A stretch of DNA of 64,000 bases from Loxodes magnus (GCA_946699065.1 CAMPDV010000056.1:620001-684000), one strand, 5' to 3'. Shown: positions 35,055-48,138, counted from the stretch's first letter. Numbers and translations: made by a program. Notes: generated by a model from the sequence alone, not told the origin.

Positions 35055-38000
35055 TCAATCTTCCTCTTTGTCTTCCGTAGTTTTGAAAACATCAAACTCT
35101 TACCTATTAGTTTCTATTTTTCTATTGCTCTAACGGAGAACTTTCATAGAAATAGACTGTATAATGTTTTTCTAGCTTTAATTAATTTACTACGATGTTC
35201 TTAACTTTTGAAATTCCTTATGCGAATCATACATAGTTTTGACGATTTGCAAATAAAAAGGGTTCTATAGAATGTTATAGCTTAGTAGGTGGTATTTCTA
35301 CATTTTTTCTTTAGCTGTTTGATAATAAATGAAACTTACCTTAATCAAAGCTCATTGCAGAGTTTAAGCTGAGAATCTTGCTTTTCTTGACATTGTTGTA
35401 ATACAAATAAACCTGCTGCTTTATTACCTTATCTATCAAATAAGTTATCACTGCTAAAATTATGATACATATATAGAAAATTCCTTGATATGAATTTAAC
35501 CTTTCTAAAGGGTAATTCTCCTAATCACATCTGTAATACAAATTAAATTGCATATTTTCGATAAACTAAGAGCAGTTTTCGTATTTATCAGGAAAGATTT
35601 TCTCACATCCAAACATGTAAATTGAAAAGCATGAGTGTAAGATAATTGCTACAGGTAGGAACTTAATCATTTTTAAATGCAAATCAGGCCCAAAACATTT
35701 AGGTTTCCTATAATATCTCAGTAATAAAGTTTTTTCAATTCAATAAGTGATAGATGTTGTTAGGAAAACTGATAGGATTAAAAGAGGAATTCCAGCAGAG
35801 TAGAGTAAAGCAGTAAATAAAAGGCTCAAAATTCTTGCATATGCTACAGATATCTGAAATTTTGGTCCGATCATTACCTGATTTAACTAAGATTGTGTAA
35901 TAGCTTTTTTAATCTTAACCTTTTATCACATTAACTAAACAGGTCAGAGAGCAAGTTTAAAGAAAGCTCTAGTAATTGAAAGAAACATAGTAAAAGTTAT
36001 GGCATACCCTACTTCAATAAATCACACTCTATCAAAATCATCGATTTTTCCTAGAATCTGATTATTCTAATTTTTGTTATATCAATAAGGAATTTTAAAG
36101 TTCAATATTATATGTATGAATGATAAATTAGTGAACATGATGTAGAATAGCTTCGTCATTATATATATCTATTTCTTGTTTATCGTATAAGGTCTCTCAA
36201 ATTTAGAAATGTTGGTAAGCAAAGTTGCAATCCAGTTGTTGAAACAAACTATAAAAAAAGAAGTTGAGATACCAAAAAACATTTACAATTTATACTTACT
36301 CTAGTATTAATCACAATAGTTAGTATCCATCGGCTAATTTGAGCATCAGCAGTAATATTGATCAGATCCTTTCTAGTAAAAATCCTTAGCTTATACTTCA
36401 TTTAAATCATAGTTTAGTTTTCTTACCCATCACAATTCATTACAATCGGACTAATTTGGTAACTAGAGTGAAACAATAAACAGGAACAAATTTATTGTAA
36501 CAGCGAAGGCTACAATAAGAACGCTAGCTAAGAAATTAATAAATATCCTTAATCTCCTTTCTCATTTGGTGATTTCTAAATTATTGTGAATTAATGATTA
36601 AGGTTCTGTTGCTTCGTTTATTTCAAAATTATAATCCTTTAAATCAAGAATCTTTTTACGGAAAAGAAAGCTAGTTTTAAGGAGCTGGATGCATTTTATC
36701 TTGGATTGAATATTTTGAAATATCACAAAAATTTTAGAGATAGAAACTATATTATTTGGGTTATATTAAACTTTGAGTAGCTTATCATTTATTTTATTAC
36801 TAATCTATTACTATTTGTTTTCTAATTATTAGAGCTTCTTTGTGCAATTTTATCCTTCTTGCTCATTTATAAATTCATATAGGGTTATTTAATTCTAGAT
36901 CTTGGCCTTTTCTGTATACAAAGAAAGCATTCCTCCATAATCATTAGCATAAGATATCTCAACTACTGGGCCAAATTCTTTTTAAAATATCTAATTCAGC
37001 TCATCTTTGCTTAGTATGAAGTTTGAAGGAATTTTAGAAAGCTCTACAGAGAATTGTGAAGTTGAGAGTTTTTCTAGTTGGTATTTATTGATAATGATAT
37101 GTGACCTCAGTGAATAAAGAATAGTAAAAACAAGGAATATTATGGAGTTTACGAAATCAGGTAAAAATATTTACTTCAACTGGTCTTTGTTATTCTCTAG
37201 TAACTAACTTTCTCTTTAGATCTAATTTTCTGAAGGTTTATATTGGGAATAGGAAATATTGCGCTTCAAATTTATTCTTATTTATAGAAGATCTTCACCT
37301 AGCCAAAGTAATCTATTGCCAACTGTTGCTACGTTTGCTAAAGTCAATCTGTCAAGTGCTGTTCCTTAATATTCATTTAAGGCAGCTCCATATTTACCAC
37401 CAGTTCGAAATTCGTTTAGAGTTCATATATAAACGATGAACATGATTAAAAGAATAAAGCTAAGTCATTTTAAAAAATCGAAGTAGAGATAAATTCCAAT
37501 TCCAAAATCCTTGAAAATACTAAGTTGAGAGCTAATAGGATACTTTTTTTTAGTTTTTATATCTCTAATTTAGTTTTCTTTCACATACTTAATAGCAGTG
37601 TCCATATCAGCCAATTTTTATAAATTTTATTAATAATCCTTTAATTTTTTGCACGTAATAAGAAAATTTTCATTTAGTAGTTCTTCCTGACCAGCAAAGC
37701 TATTGCTAAATGGAAACCAAATTTGGGTTTGTCTAATTATGTTTTTTTTAGATCCTGATGTGAACTTTTGTGAAGTGTCGTTTTAACTTACTTGAACAAA
37801 TTAAACTTTTCTATTCTTCTCTAAAAGTTTAAAAGCCATATAAATTGAAAAGACGATTAAGCTTATAGTTATAAACCATAAAAAGCAGATATAAATTGAA
37901 TTATTTGGAACTTTTCATTTATTACTAGAAGTCTAACTTGTTTGCTTACTTTAGAGCTCAAAAATATTTTTAAAGACTAAAATTTTGATTTCATTAGGAA

Positions 38001-38934
38001 ATCCACAATCTCCTCCATCTCACATGCATCCAGGTGTTCAACATTCTTTTTAGCATAAGCTATCTCCAATTTAATCAGCCTAACATATACAAACTTTTAG
38101 ACAATCTCCACCATCTCACTAACATTCTAAAGTGTTGCAGAGTTAGTCACAATATCCATCAGATAAAAAATATGAAAATCCTCATTGTTTACAAAAACAT
38201 TTAGTATGCTAGCAGTCTAGATTGTCCATATGACAGACTGGAATATCACAAGAAGAATCACATCAACCATCTCCTAGTTTTTAAACTTCGCAAAAAGGTG
38301 CATTTTCTTTACAATTCCTTGCAAAATCAGAACAGTCTTATAAGTCAAAAGAACAAGCTTCAACATTACATGCTTATTGGCATTTTTAGTCTCCTACTCA
38401 ACTCTTTGCACAACCTGGACTGCATTAGTCAAGACATGAATAGATATCATAATTACAGTTCGTAAAATTGCATTTAATGTCACAATATTCGTTTTAGATA
38501 CTGTTAAATGTACATGCAGAAGATTATTATCTACAACCTTTCATGAAATCATAAACTGTATCGTTTCCACAATCTTGACTGAAGCATTCCATACTTTGGT
38601 TGCCTTGAGAATTATTTTTGCAATCTACTAAATCAAATAAACATTCAGGAACGTTACATCTTTCATTGCATTACCCATTTCCTATTTAATTTAAAAGACA
38701 ACCATACTACCCACAAAAAAAGCAATCTCCCTTATCAAAAAGGCACTAGAAATTATTGCACATTTAATCACAAACTCTATTTCCAAGCAAACTAAAATCA
38801 CAACCAGGAGTACATTCACTCTAAGTTACTAAGGAATTATTACTTGGTTAAATTTACTAAGCTTGTGATAAAAGGACTAACCATATGTTAACAAAAGCAA
38901 ACTAAAAAGAGTAGAATTTTGACCAATTTTCCAT
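35055..38934 (-). CDS. LNR (Notch-repeat) ectodomain fused to OSCA/TMEM63-like channel, copy 2
   Basis: A 1284-residue protein with one 25-nt intron near the 3' end. Signal peptide 1-28 (ends VLLSQAQQ); residues 40-330 are a Cys-rich array of about seven LNR modules (LGNRVCDQMCNNFQCLFDKG, IGNGQCNERCNVPECLFD, LGDGWCDSSCDIPVC, SDGYCDQLCNTLECQWDGGD), the calcium-binding module of Notch. TM at about 347-368; cytosolic linker; TM about 480-503; TM about 595-612; RRM-like cytosolic region 625-680 (FSVELSKIPSNF...FGPVVEISYAND); long helices; then about seven more TMs, including FTALLYSAGIPLLILSVF and TYWIEKTLLLRYYRKP. Three TMs, an RRM-like linker, then the remaining TMs is the order of OSCA/TMEM63 (CSC1) mechanosensitive cation channels. 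Inferred role: surface mechanosensor or cell-contact channel. LNRs may hold a force- or calcium-sensitive lid. The family link is by eye from topology and motifs. Confidence 0.85.
35315..35339 (-). other. 25-nt intron in LNR-OSCA copy 2
   Basis: On the coding strand it begins GTAAGTTTC and ends CAAACAG. Splicing joins LNSAMSFDQ to AKEKMQKYHLLSYNILQNPF, which aligns with GLTNYDIQNNPNY in copy 1, and leads to a neat acidic end TTEDKEED before TGA. Unspliced, the frame has no TGA nearby. Confidence 0.8.
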
Positions 38935-39190
38935 AATAAATTCAAATATTTTATCCCTAAAATAAACTTGATTAATATTACATTTTCGTATAAATGAGAA
39001 GATTAATACTTAGCGATAATTTAATTAGTACTTTATTTAAAGATTTAAGTATTTATTTGACTTTCCTCAGATTAGCTATTTACATTAGTCTATTTAATCA
39101 TCTTATTATATTTATACGATTCTGAGGGCATCTCAAAGTAAATGTAATTACGCTTATTGTTATTTAAGTCTATTTTTAAAAGCTTATAAA

Positions 39191-39547
39191 ATGGTCGAAC
39201 AACTTAATGAAATGGAAAAAGAAAAAGCTGAGGCAGAAAAATGTCCCCTATGCGAGGCGATTTCCACTGAATGCTGTCCTGAGCATTGCTGTAATTGAGA
39301 TAGTTGTACTTGCTCTGACTGCAAAATGTGTGGGGTTAAATAATGAAATAAAGAAGTGAATGAGTAACCTCATATTTTCTATAAATCAGTTAGTAATGTT
39401 GGAGACGGAAAATTTAGAGGATAAGATGGAATGACAATTATAAACATTCCCACTAAAACCGAAAAAAGAGAACTTGCAGTTGGTAATCCTGTTAAAGGAG
39501 CCAGAACATTGAAGAAATAGGAAGAAACAAAAGCGTTGAAATAGTGA
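39191..39547 (+). CDS. Small cysteine-rich protein, probably metal-binding
   Basis: A 118-residue protein, ATG in AAAATG context to TGA. After an acidic helix (NEMEKEKAEAEK) comes a dense Cys block at residues about 27-52: CPLC, CCPEHCC, CTCSDCKMC, with one His. The remainder is free of Cys and basic/Gly-containing (GDGKFRGQDGMTIINIP, GNPVKGARTLKKQ). Fourteen residues in the block are Cys or His in pairs of CxC/CxxC spacing, which suggests a zinc- or copper-binding knot, metallothionein-like in density but attached to a longer tail. I do not recognise the family. It is transcribed divergently from LNR-OSCA copy 2 (256 bp between starts). Confidence 0.7.
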
Positions 39548-41155
39548 AAACAGATTGTTCATATATTTAAATTATCAACCTTTACTAAATCTATTCTACC
39601 TAGCTTCTTTAAATAGAAGCTAAAATCTATTCTTCACTATATCTTTTAGATTAAATATAACTTAATATTACAGAGCTGCTTCTAAAAATATAAAGCTGTA
39701 TAACAAAACTAATAAGCAGCATTATAATAACATTCTTAATAGTTTCCCATTTGATATACTTTTATATTATTCAAATGCCAATTAAATTCTAGCAAATAAA
39801 TGAAATGCTTATTCATTAATTAATATCCTTAGTTTCTGATATCCATATTTAAATCATCTAAGTCATATTTCAATACCGAATCTTTTCTTATAGAAATTTA
39901 CCTAAAATATTAAAAAAATAATCAGCTTTTATAATAGATTTAAAGGTATTTTGCCTTTCAATATTTTAATATAATTAGCTATTAAAACTAATGATATGAT
40001 ATGAGTTTGTTATACAGTAGTATATCTAACTTCTTACGAAATGTTAAAATGAAATAGTAAAATTAACTTTTTAAGCTTCAGATTAGCTATAAAGACAATA
40101 GTATCTCTATAAAACTAATCATTTATAATTATCTAAGTTCTTTAGAAAATTCTTTTGGACTTATAAATCTGTCTACTTAACTAAATTTAGTTAGAAGTAG
40201 CTTTTATAATGGTTAATATAATATATAAAAATAGTAAAAGGACATAACTATTAATATAAGCAAGATAGAAGGAGAGTATTAAAACTCTATACTATTCAAA
40301 TGAAGATATAATCTAATCAATTTAAATTCTTATTCAATAACTAAATATAAGTATATTAAATTATAGCTATTTTAATTATAGATATTTTCAGTATTTTGCT
40401 CAAATCATTTTAGTTATTTTTAAACTTCAGACTTAATTATATGTCTTAGACTAATGCTTATGAGAAACTTTTCTTTCTAAATAAATTATTTTTAATCTTG
40501 GAATTTCTTAGTTCTTAGATATAAAGGATATTGATATAGTTTTAAGTAATTATGCAGAAATTGATCTGCTCGGAGTACTAATATTAATTTTAATTATTTA
40601 AGAGATTATAAACTGAATAGTGTTCTACTGCTAGTTCTTAATTATCTAAAGACTAAGTCTAAAAAGTTATGGTTGTTCCTATCTTTATCAGATAAAACAC
40701 TTAACTAGAAATTTTAGTGCCTAAATATGGAAACTAAGTTACTAGTAAGTAATTTAAACAAAAGCAGCTTTAGTTTAGTTATTAACTTAGTTTCCATTAA
40801 GCAAATGCTAAATTTAATTTATTATTTGGAATTTTATAAATAAGCTTTATATCTTAGAGTAAGATAATAAAACTAAGGGCCTTTCTATTGGATTTACTAG
40901 AAGCTTCAATACCAAAATCTAATAAAAGTTCATAAATAAGAGCGCTTAAATTAAAGGTAGCTGGGTAAAAGACAATCCTTAGCATTATTATAATAATAGC
41001 TTAAGGCAAAATCGAATGGACTCACTCTAATAATAGGTATTATTTGAAAAGATTAGCATAGAATTAGCTTCAGATGAGCTAATATTAGTACATTAATGAA
41101 TTGCTTTAATTAATATATTTCTTAGAAATCTTAACTATTAATAAATACCTCAATA
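39548..41155. other. Gene-free AT-rich stretch with an inverted repeat
   Basis: No coding potential. A 15-bp perfect inverted repeat (40727-40741 and 40783-40797, containing GGAAACTAAGTTA and its complement) encloses 41 nt. Confidence 0.5.
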
Positions 41156-43696
41156 ATGCTGAATAAATAATAGCAAATTGTAAATGCAACTAAAGGCAAC
41201 TTGGATTTAAAGATTGATAGAGATTTTTTGTAAAACTACTGTAAAGTAAAAAATATAGGATAGATATAAAAATTTTTTCTAGTTAATGGGTTTTAAGGGA
41301 AAAAACTTAAAGCAATAAATGGAATGGAATTGATGCCTAAATTAGCAGAACTTAATCTAAGCAACAACTTGATAGGAAAAATAGAGAATTTGCATATTAA
41401 TACGAATTTAAAGATTTTAGATTTGAGCTATAACAAACTAACCATCATTTCTGGTCTAGAGCATTTAAACAAAATTAATGTCTTAACACTGTAGGGTAAT
41501 TAGATAACTAATATTACATAGTCTTTACCTAAAAGTTTAACAGCAATTAACTTAGCTGAAAATAAATTGACTTAAATAAGAGAAATCATCTTCTTTAAAG
41601 ACCTAGAAAACTTGCAAGAGCTAGAGTTGATGAGGAATCCTTTTAGTACTTTATAAAATTATTAAAGTTACGTTATTTTCAATTTATTCCAAGTTCAAAT
41701 TTTAGACTCCATGTAAGTTACTTAAGAGCTTAGAGTTTAAGCTTCCAAAATATTTTAAAACAGAGATAGCTCATTAAATAGAAAGGCTTAAAATAGAATT
41801 AAAGAAAGACATTTAAAAGGGAATTCTCAGATACTTGATAAGGCTAATATCTCACTATTTAGTGACAGATAAGAGAAAAGATCAATTACACCTCCTTCTC
41901 ATAACTTGAACAAAACTTATAAAATAACCTTAGATTAGTTTGATTCACCTAAATTTGCTAGTTATAAAGATAAGGATTAGAACGAAAATGATGATTTGAG
42001 AAGATCAATTTCATGCAATGAATTCATGGAATCATAAAAGCAGTTTAATAAATAGAATGGACCATTTGAGAAGTAACTAATGAATAGTTAAAATACTGGC
42101 TAACTTTCATAAATAAAGACTTACAATAATCTCAATAATACTACCAATATTAGCAAAAGCAACTACTTTTAGGACGAAAGTAGAATTGAATATTTGAATG
42201 GTAAACTCAAAACTATCTAGTTTAAAGTACAAAAGTAAGCAGAGTAGTTTTAGGACGTAGAAAAGAATTTAGAACTTAATATTTTAAAAATAAAGCAGAA
42301 GATTAAACAAGCTATTGACTTACTCAAAAATTGTAACTAAAGTGGAGATTTTGGTAATCTTGCGGAGAAGAAGTTACTCATCTCTCTTAAAATATAAGAT
42401 TAAGTTCAGCTGAAATAATAGTTATTTTTAAATGAAAAGTAATGATAAGAGATTAAGAGTCAACTAATATAAACGAAATAAAACTTATAGAAATTATACT
42501 AGAAACCAACTAAGGAGGCTATGAAAGATATAAAGCAGGAATATATTAAGCTTTATAGTCTAACTGATAATGAAGTTTAAGTATCAGAAAAAAATTCTCG
42601 ATTAAAAGACTAGCTTTCCTAAAAAGAATCTGAACTGCAATCTTACGAAAACGAACTTTTCACTGAGACTCTACAACTAAGTGATATTTCACATGTTAGT
42701 AGTCCATCTGAAAATTTGACAAGAGCTTTCCGATCTTTCGATATTCTAAAAGATAAATTAAAAGAATTCAGTAAATTTGAGCTTAGCTATCAATAAGAAT
42801 TAAACAAAATGCAAGAACTTCAGGTAGACAAACTGAAAGCAGAAGAAGAATTAGATAATTTAAATATCTCAGTCATTTTAACTTCTGATCAAACAATTAT
42901 CAAAGATTTACTTCAAGAAGTACAAAGACTTTCAGAAGAAAATGTCAAGTTATAAAGATAAGGAAAAGACAAAGATGAAAGAATTAAAAACCTTCAAACT
43001 AGTCTCTAAAACATTGTCAATAGAAGACAAGATGCTCTAAATACATACGAGTAGGAAGTGTAAACAGAAGTTCCTTAATATATTGACTAAAGAATAGCCA
43101 AGTAAGAAATTAATTCTTATCGAGAAATTTTGCAAGATCTAATGAGCAAAAATGATTATCTAATGCAAGTTAATAATTAAAATATCAAAAAGCACAATAA
43201 CATTTTATCCAATCTGTAAAAAGGATCTGACTTGGATTGAGTAATTAATGCTTAAACTTAATCAGTTGAATAAATAATCTAGCAAAAGAATAAATTATAT
43301 GAAGACTATAAAGCTTTACAAGCACAACTCAACTCTATTTTTATTTTTAGAGTAAAGGAAATCAAAAGCACCACAGCTTAAAGTACACCTACTGTAAAAA
43401 AGAAAATAAATTCTTCAATTGATTTAAAACGGCTTAATACATCAGACCATTCTAAGCAAAATATTAATTAAAGCTCAATCAATACAAAGTCATTTATATA
43501 AAGAGTATAAGAGACCAGATAATCAGGATAATTTACAGGAAGAGCTCTTACTAAGAGATCTAATAGTGCTCCAAGAAGTATCAAATAGCAGTAAAATACA
43601 TCCAGAACAATAAATTCTATTTCCAGAAACCAAAAATAAGCTGTAGAAATAGCTCTTCCTGCATATTGTAAACTAAATTACACAAAAATAAAATGA
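41156..43696 (+). CDS. Leucine-rich-repeat coiled-coil protein (centriolar/ciliary type)
   Basis: An 846-residue single-exon gene. Residues about 50-190 are LRRs of the SDS22/LRR-cap type (LKAINGMELMPKLAELNLSN, LKILDLSYNKLTIISGLEHL, LQELELMRNPF). A Ser/Asn-rich linker follows and then long coiled coils from about 330 to 730 (for example KELQSYENELF, EENVKLQRQGKDKDERIKNL), ending in a basic Ser-rich tail. This layout is seen in centrosomal and basal-body proteins such as LRRCC1, CEP72 and CEP97-like proteins, where the LRR anchors and the coiled coil scaffolds; I cannot choose between them. The ATG at 41156 is preferred because the LRR N-cap begins in frame after it. Only two TGA-Trp codons are present and TGA ends the gene. 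Confidence 0.85.
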
Positions 43697-44249
43697 ACTC
43701 AAAGCAATTTTATTTATTTTATCCTCTGTTTCTTTGTTATACTTCCTTCTAATATAATTTATATAACTACTAAAAGTTAAATGATAAATAGAGTTCATAG
43801 AAGTCAATTATTATCTATTTGCATAATTGATTTAGAAAATTAGTATCAAAGAGAAAAATTATAAAGATAAGATATCTCATCTATTAATAAAGGAGCTTTG
43901 ATCATTATCTAAAGTCAAATAAAAAATTAGTTTATTAGCTTCAATAAAATAAAATTGAGCTCATTAAAATAATTAAGTCAAAATCCTCTAGAAAAGAAAA
44001 TGAAATGTGTTGAAATAATTCTAGCTAATTTATTTGCAAAGCTATATTTAAAGAAGCTAAGCTATCTATTATATAGATTAAGGTTCAATAAGAAATATAA
44101 ATAAAAATTTCGTTAAATAACTAGATATCACAAAAGGGCATGAAAATATTAAAGGGTATTGAATAATTAAAATATTTCATTATAATAATAACTTTTATTA
44201 GTTCCTAGTGAAATAGGTATGTCTTGCAAATAATGGAAGAGATAATTAC
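43697..44249. other. Convergent intergenic stretch
   Basis: This lies between two gene ends, so it holds the two 3' UTRs. AT-rich, no coding potential and no recognisable terminator or polyadenylation motif beyond generic AATAAA-like strings. Confidence 0.5.
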
Positions 44250-46319
44250 TCAAACATAAATAAAAATTATATATTGTTACATTGATTGTTTTAAGAAATT
44301 TTGCAAAGTCTCTTCATTTATGCATCCATTTATAGATAGTTCAGCTACAGTAGTATTTACTAAATTCAAAATTTATTTCTCCCATTGTTCATTTAGTACT
44401 TCTAACTTGTTGTCTATACTAATTGCATGCTAGAATATCGTTTGAACATAATTCTAAGAAATCTCTGCATTCTTTTTCGAATCTCTTTAGTCTTCTACAT
44501 TTACCTTGGGAGTGAAAACACTTTAAGTTGATAACACTCTATCAAATTATTGGAACTACTTTCTTGCTTTTATTTTATCTTCTTCTACTACAGGTTTTCC
44601 ATTAATTTCAGTTACATTAGGAAAACGATATACAATAAAAAGTCTACAAAAGAAAGCGTTTAATACATCATTATTTTCTACATTGATACAATTCAATGTT
44701 GTAATCGATTCTAAGCTAGAAAGTTGTATGAAAGAATGTAAATTATTGTCAGTGAATATTAGCTTTTTCAGGTTAACGAATGATTTTAATCTTTTTAAAT
44801 TAATTTGATGGACTATTTTGTCAAACCGAATATATTAGAAGCTGATTTGCTCTATTTTCTTTTGAAATTCTTCCTTTGCAAGTACTTCTAAAGCATTTCC
44901 ATAAATATAGAGAATGTTTTCGCCCTCTATTTCAGCATGACCTGATTGAACTAAGCATTCATTAAAATCTTTATTCCTTCTTCTTACTCCTGAATACCCT
45001 TTTGCTCTTAATCTTTCGATTTCATTTTTTCATTCCATTTAGATAACTTATAGTAATTGCTCAGGAGAAACATCTGGATCTCCCTCGTATTTTCGTTTGC
45101 TAGACTGAGAATTTACGAAATTATAATCTTCTTATTTAGTAGCAGGATCAGCTAGTCCTAAGGTATTTGTATTAGCATTTGATTTTTACAAAGGTTCAAT
45201 AGGTTTACTATTATTTTGAGGTTATTACTGCTAAGCTTAAATAACAGTATCCTTCATTTATGGTGTTAATTTTTTTAAATCTAAATGCTTAAGTTAATGG
45301 CAGTTTACGAAAATTCAATATTAGTAGCTTTCAAGAGAAGCAATAGGGTTGCTTTCTAGACTCAGTTCAGTTAATTACTAGCAACTTTTTAGGCAAGTTA
45401 TTTGTTCAAATTTCTCTATTTTATTAGTAGCTAGAAACACTCTTTAAAGTTTTGGTAACTTATCAAGACCAACTACATTTTCAATAAGATTTCTTCTAAA
45501 ATTAACTTCAGTTAATGAAACTAAGCCTTCTAAATTTTCAACTACAGTTATTAAGTTATTAGCTAAGTTTAAAACTCGCAGTTCTGTTAAATGCCCAAGA
45601 TTTTCTATTTTAGTTATTCTGTTTGAATGCAAATCAAGAACATCTAGTTTAGTTAGACTGTTTAGATTTCTAATTCTTTCTATTCTGTTTTTTCCAAGCA
45701 TTAGAACTTTTAAGGTTGGGACAGTGTGTAAATGTGTAATTTCACGAATTTAATTATTGTACAAATCTAGGAAAATTAAGTTAGGTAGAGAAACCAGGTT
45801 TTCTATTTTTTCTATTTGGTTATGCTGAAAGTTAAGTAACTTTAGTTTTTCTTCTCCTTCCAAAAGAGGAAGATGAGTTAATTCACGTTTATCTAAATTC
45901 AGTCTTTCAGGGTTTGCGTTTCTTTCACTTTACTTTCTATAAACTACTAGTACATCAGGAATCTATGGAAGTTAAGCAAATATAATTTTGTCATCTCCTT
46001 CAATTCGCTTTACGATTCCATGCTTAAGTAGATATTTATATCTTTCATCTCCATCTCCTGTCTTTTTGCCAGCTTCTTAATTAAAAGCTTTTCTTGGAAG
46101 GGCGGCATTTCCTTACATAGCAATAGCTCTTCCTTACATCATTTCTGGAGGTTACGAAGTTGGTCTTTCTTTTGGATTAGTCTAAATTGGAGTTTTGTTA
46201 GCGAAATGCCTGCTTTATATAATAGGTTATTTTTATATATTTGTTCATCGTTATGCAGTTTTAACTATTTGTGATCCTACTAGTGACACTGGACTCGTTC
46301 CTCCTTAATTTTTTTGCAT
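44250..46319 (-). CDS. LRRC49: LRRC49-like tubulin polyglutamylase complex subunit
   Basis: A 689-residue protein, ATG 46319 to TGA 44250, single exon. After a Pro/Gln-rich N-terminus and YKYLLKHGIVKRIEGDDKII, the block from about residue 133 (NPERLNLDKREL, LKLLNFQHNQIEKIENLVSL, VLMLGKNRIERIRNLNSLTK, VLDLHSNRITKIENLGHLTE, RVLNLANNLITVVENLEGL) closely follows vertebrate LRRC49, including the distinctive NFQHN and LGKNRI steps. LRRC49 (p79/TPGS4) is a subunit of the TTLL1 polyglutamylase complex that adds Glu chains to axonemal tubulin. A second, weaker LRR-like segment and helical C-terminus follow (about 450-689). TGA is Trp in several places, for example YQYWIF. Confidence 0.88.
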
Positions 46320-48138
46320 TTTTACTATTTGGTTAAAATAAAGAAAAAAGCATTTATACTTAATAATATTAAATCAATCCCTCTATAAGTCTCTAGAACT
46401 CAATTCTATATCCAATCTCTATTTCTCACCCTTCTATATAAGAACCTTTAATAATTTTGCTACTAGCCAATTTAAGCTTTTGTCCATATGTTTTGTACTA
46501 TTATAAGATTTAAAAATACTCATTTTAAAAAATGAAATAGCTTTTAAGCTAAAGCTCAACATACACTCTAATTTCAAAATTACTCTTAATTAGCATTTCT
46601 ATAATGACGCTGCTTTTAAAGCCTGGCATATAACGCCTTAACCAAAAATTCAAATTAGACACTATTAAAAATGACTAATTTTATCTTACAGCTTGAAAGT
46701 ATTAATTACTAAGCAATAATCAATAAATAATAAGGAGAATATTAAAATTTCAAACCTAAGTAAGTAAAGCTTTCACAAACTAATCTAACGATGACAGTAT
46801 CTATCTTTAAAAATAAGGCTTTATTGTTGCTACTAAGCAATCCTTAGTAATAAGCTTGATATTATTAAACCATTTTACTTCAAAAGCAAGAAGATTACTT
46901 AAATATTATTTCTCTAAGCTACTAAGAATTAAATAATTAAACATAGAAAACTATTATACTTGCTTACAGATACAGCTAATGTAATATTCTTAGCTTACTT
47001 ATTTAGCAGTCACTTAAAATTAAAAGCTTCATATTTTTACTAGCTATAGAGCTATCTAATCATTATTAATGCTTCATATGCTTTATAATCCTAGCTATTG
47101 CTCACTTATTTACTAGCTTAAGGCATAATAATATAATTAATATACCTTAGTTGAACGTAATTATCATCTTAATTCTTAGAAGCATTTACTATATTAATTT
47201 TTATAGATATTCAAATAAAACTTTCTATTTAAATAACAGAATAAGGTAATTAGATTTAGTTAGAACGGATTATGATATAAACAGAGTGAATATAAGTAAA
47301 GGAAGAAATGCATTTATATATGCTTTAGTATATTTCTAAAGATAGTACAATAATGAGATTATTTGCTTATACTAAATATTCTTACTAGCATTAATTCTCT
47401 TATTCAAAGTCAACAAATAAATACTTTAAGCTTGATATAACCATTTCTTAATGTCCTATATTCTATATTCTTAGTCTAATCTTTCAATAATATAAATCAT
47501 ATTTAAGCTTTTGCTTACAATTTATTTACCTCATTTTTAAGAATCTTAAGATATAAAGAATTCTCAGTGTAAATCATAAGATAAAATAATTTAGTTAATA
47601 GAATAGAAGCACTATAATAGTATTAGAATTGATATAATAGTTAATTATCCAATAACTTATTAATATAATTATAATTAATCAGGGTATTCTACATGTCAAA
47701 GATAGAAAAAATAAATGCTTCACAAGTGAAAGATGATAGCCACACTTAATGATAGAAATAGATTATAAGATATAAGGAATAATTTAAAATTCCTATTAAT
47801 GCTTATAGATTAAATATACTTTTAACTATTTAAGCGTGCTAGTTGAGATAAATTATGATTTCAGTTGCTTTTTTATCTCAGTACACTTTGCTTCTAAAAA
47901 TATCTAGAATGTTTAATATTTATTAAGCTTAAGTCATTTGTATGGTTAAATGATTCAAGGTTAATATTAAGTAGTTTATGAACTGAGGCATGTTTTAAGG
48001 AGTTTATTGCTTAGTTGAAGGAAGTTGATTCTTTGTAAATAAGAAAGGAGAGAGTAAGTAGGTAAGTAGATGATTGATGGTGTAATTGAACGTTTCATAA
48101 TGATATACATAATTATTTTCAAAAGCTATAAAATAAAA
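46320..48138. other. Gene-free AT-rich stretch between divergent genes
   Basis: This lies between the starts of LRRC49 and IFT38, so it should hold both promoters. The last 250 nt are less AT-extreme, with GAGAGAGTAAGTAGGTAAG near 48040, and may be a 5' UTR. No motif is recognised. Confidence 0.5.
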
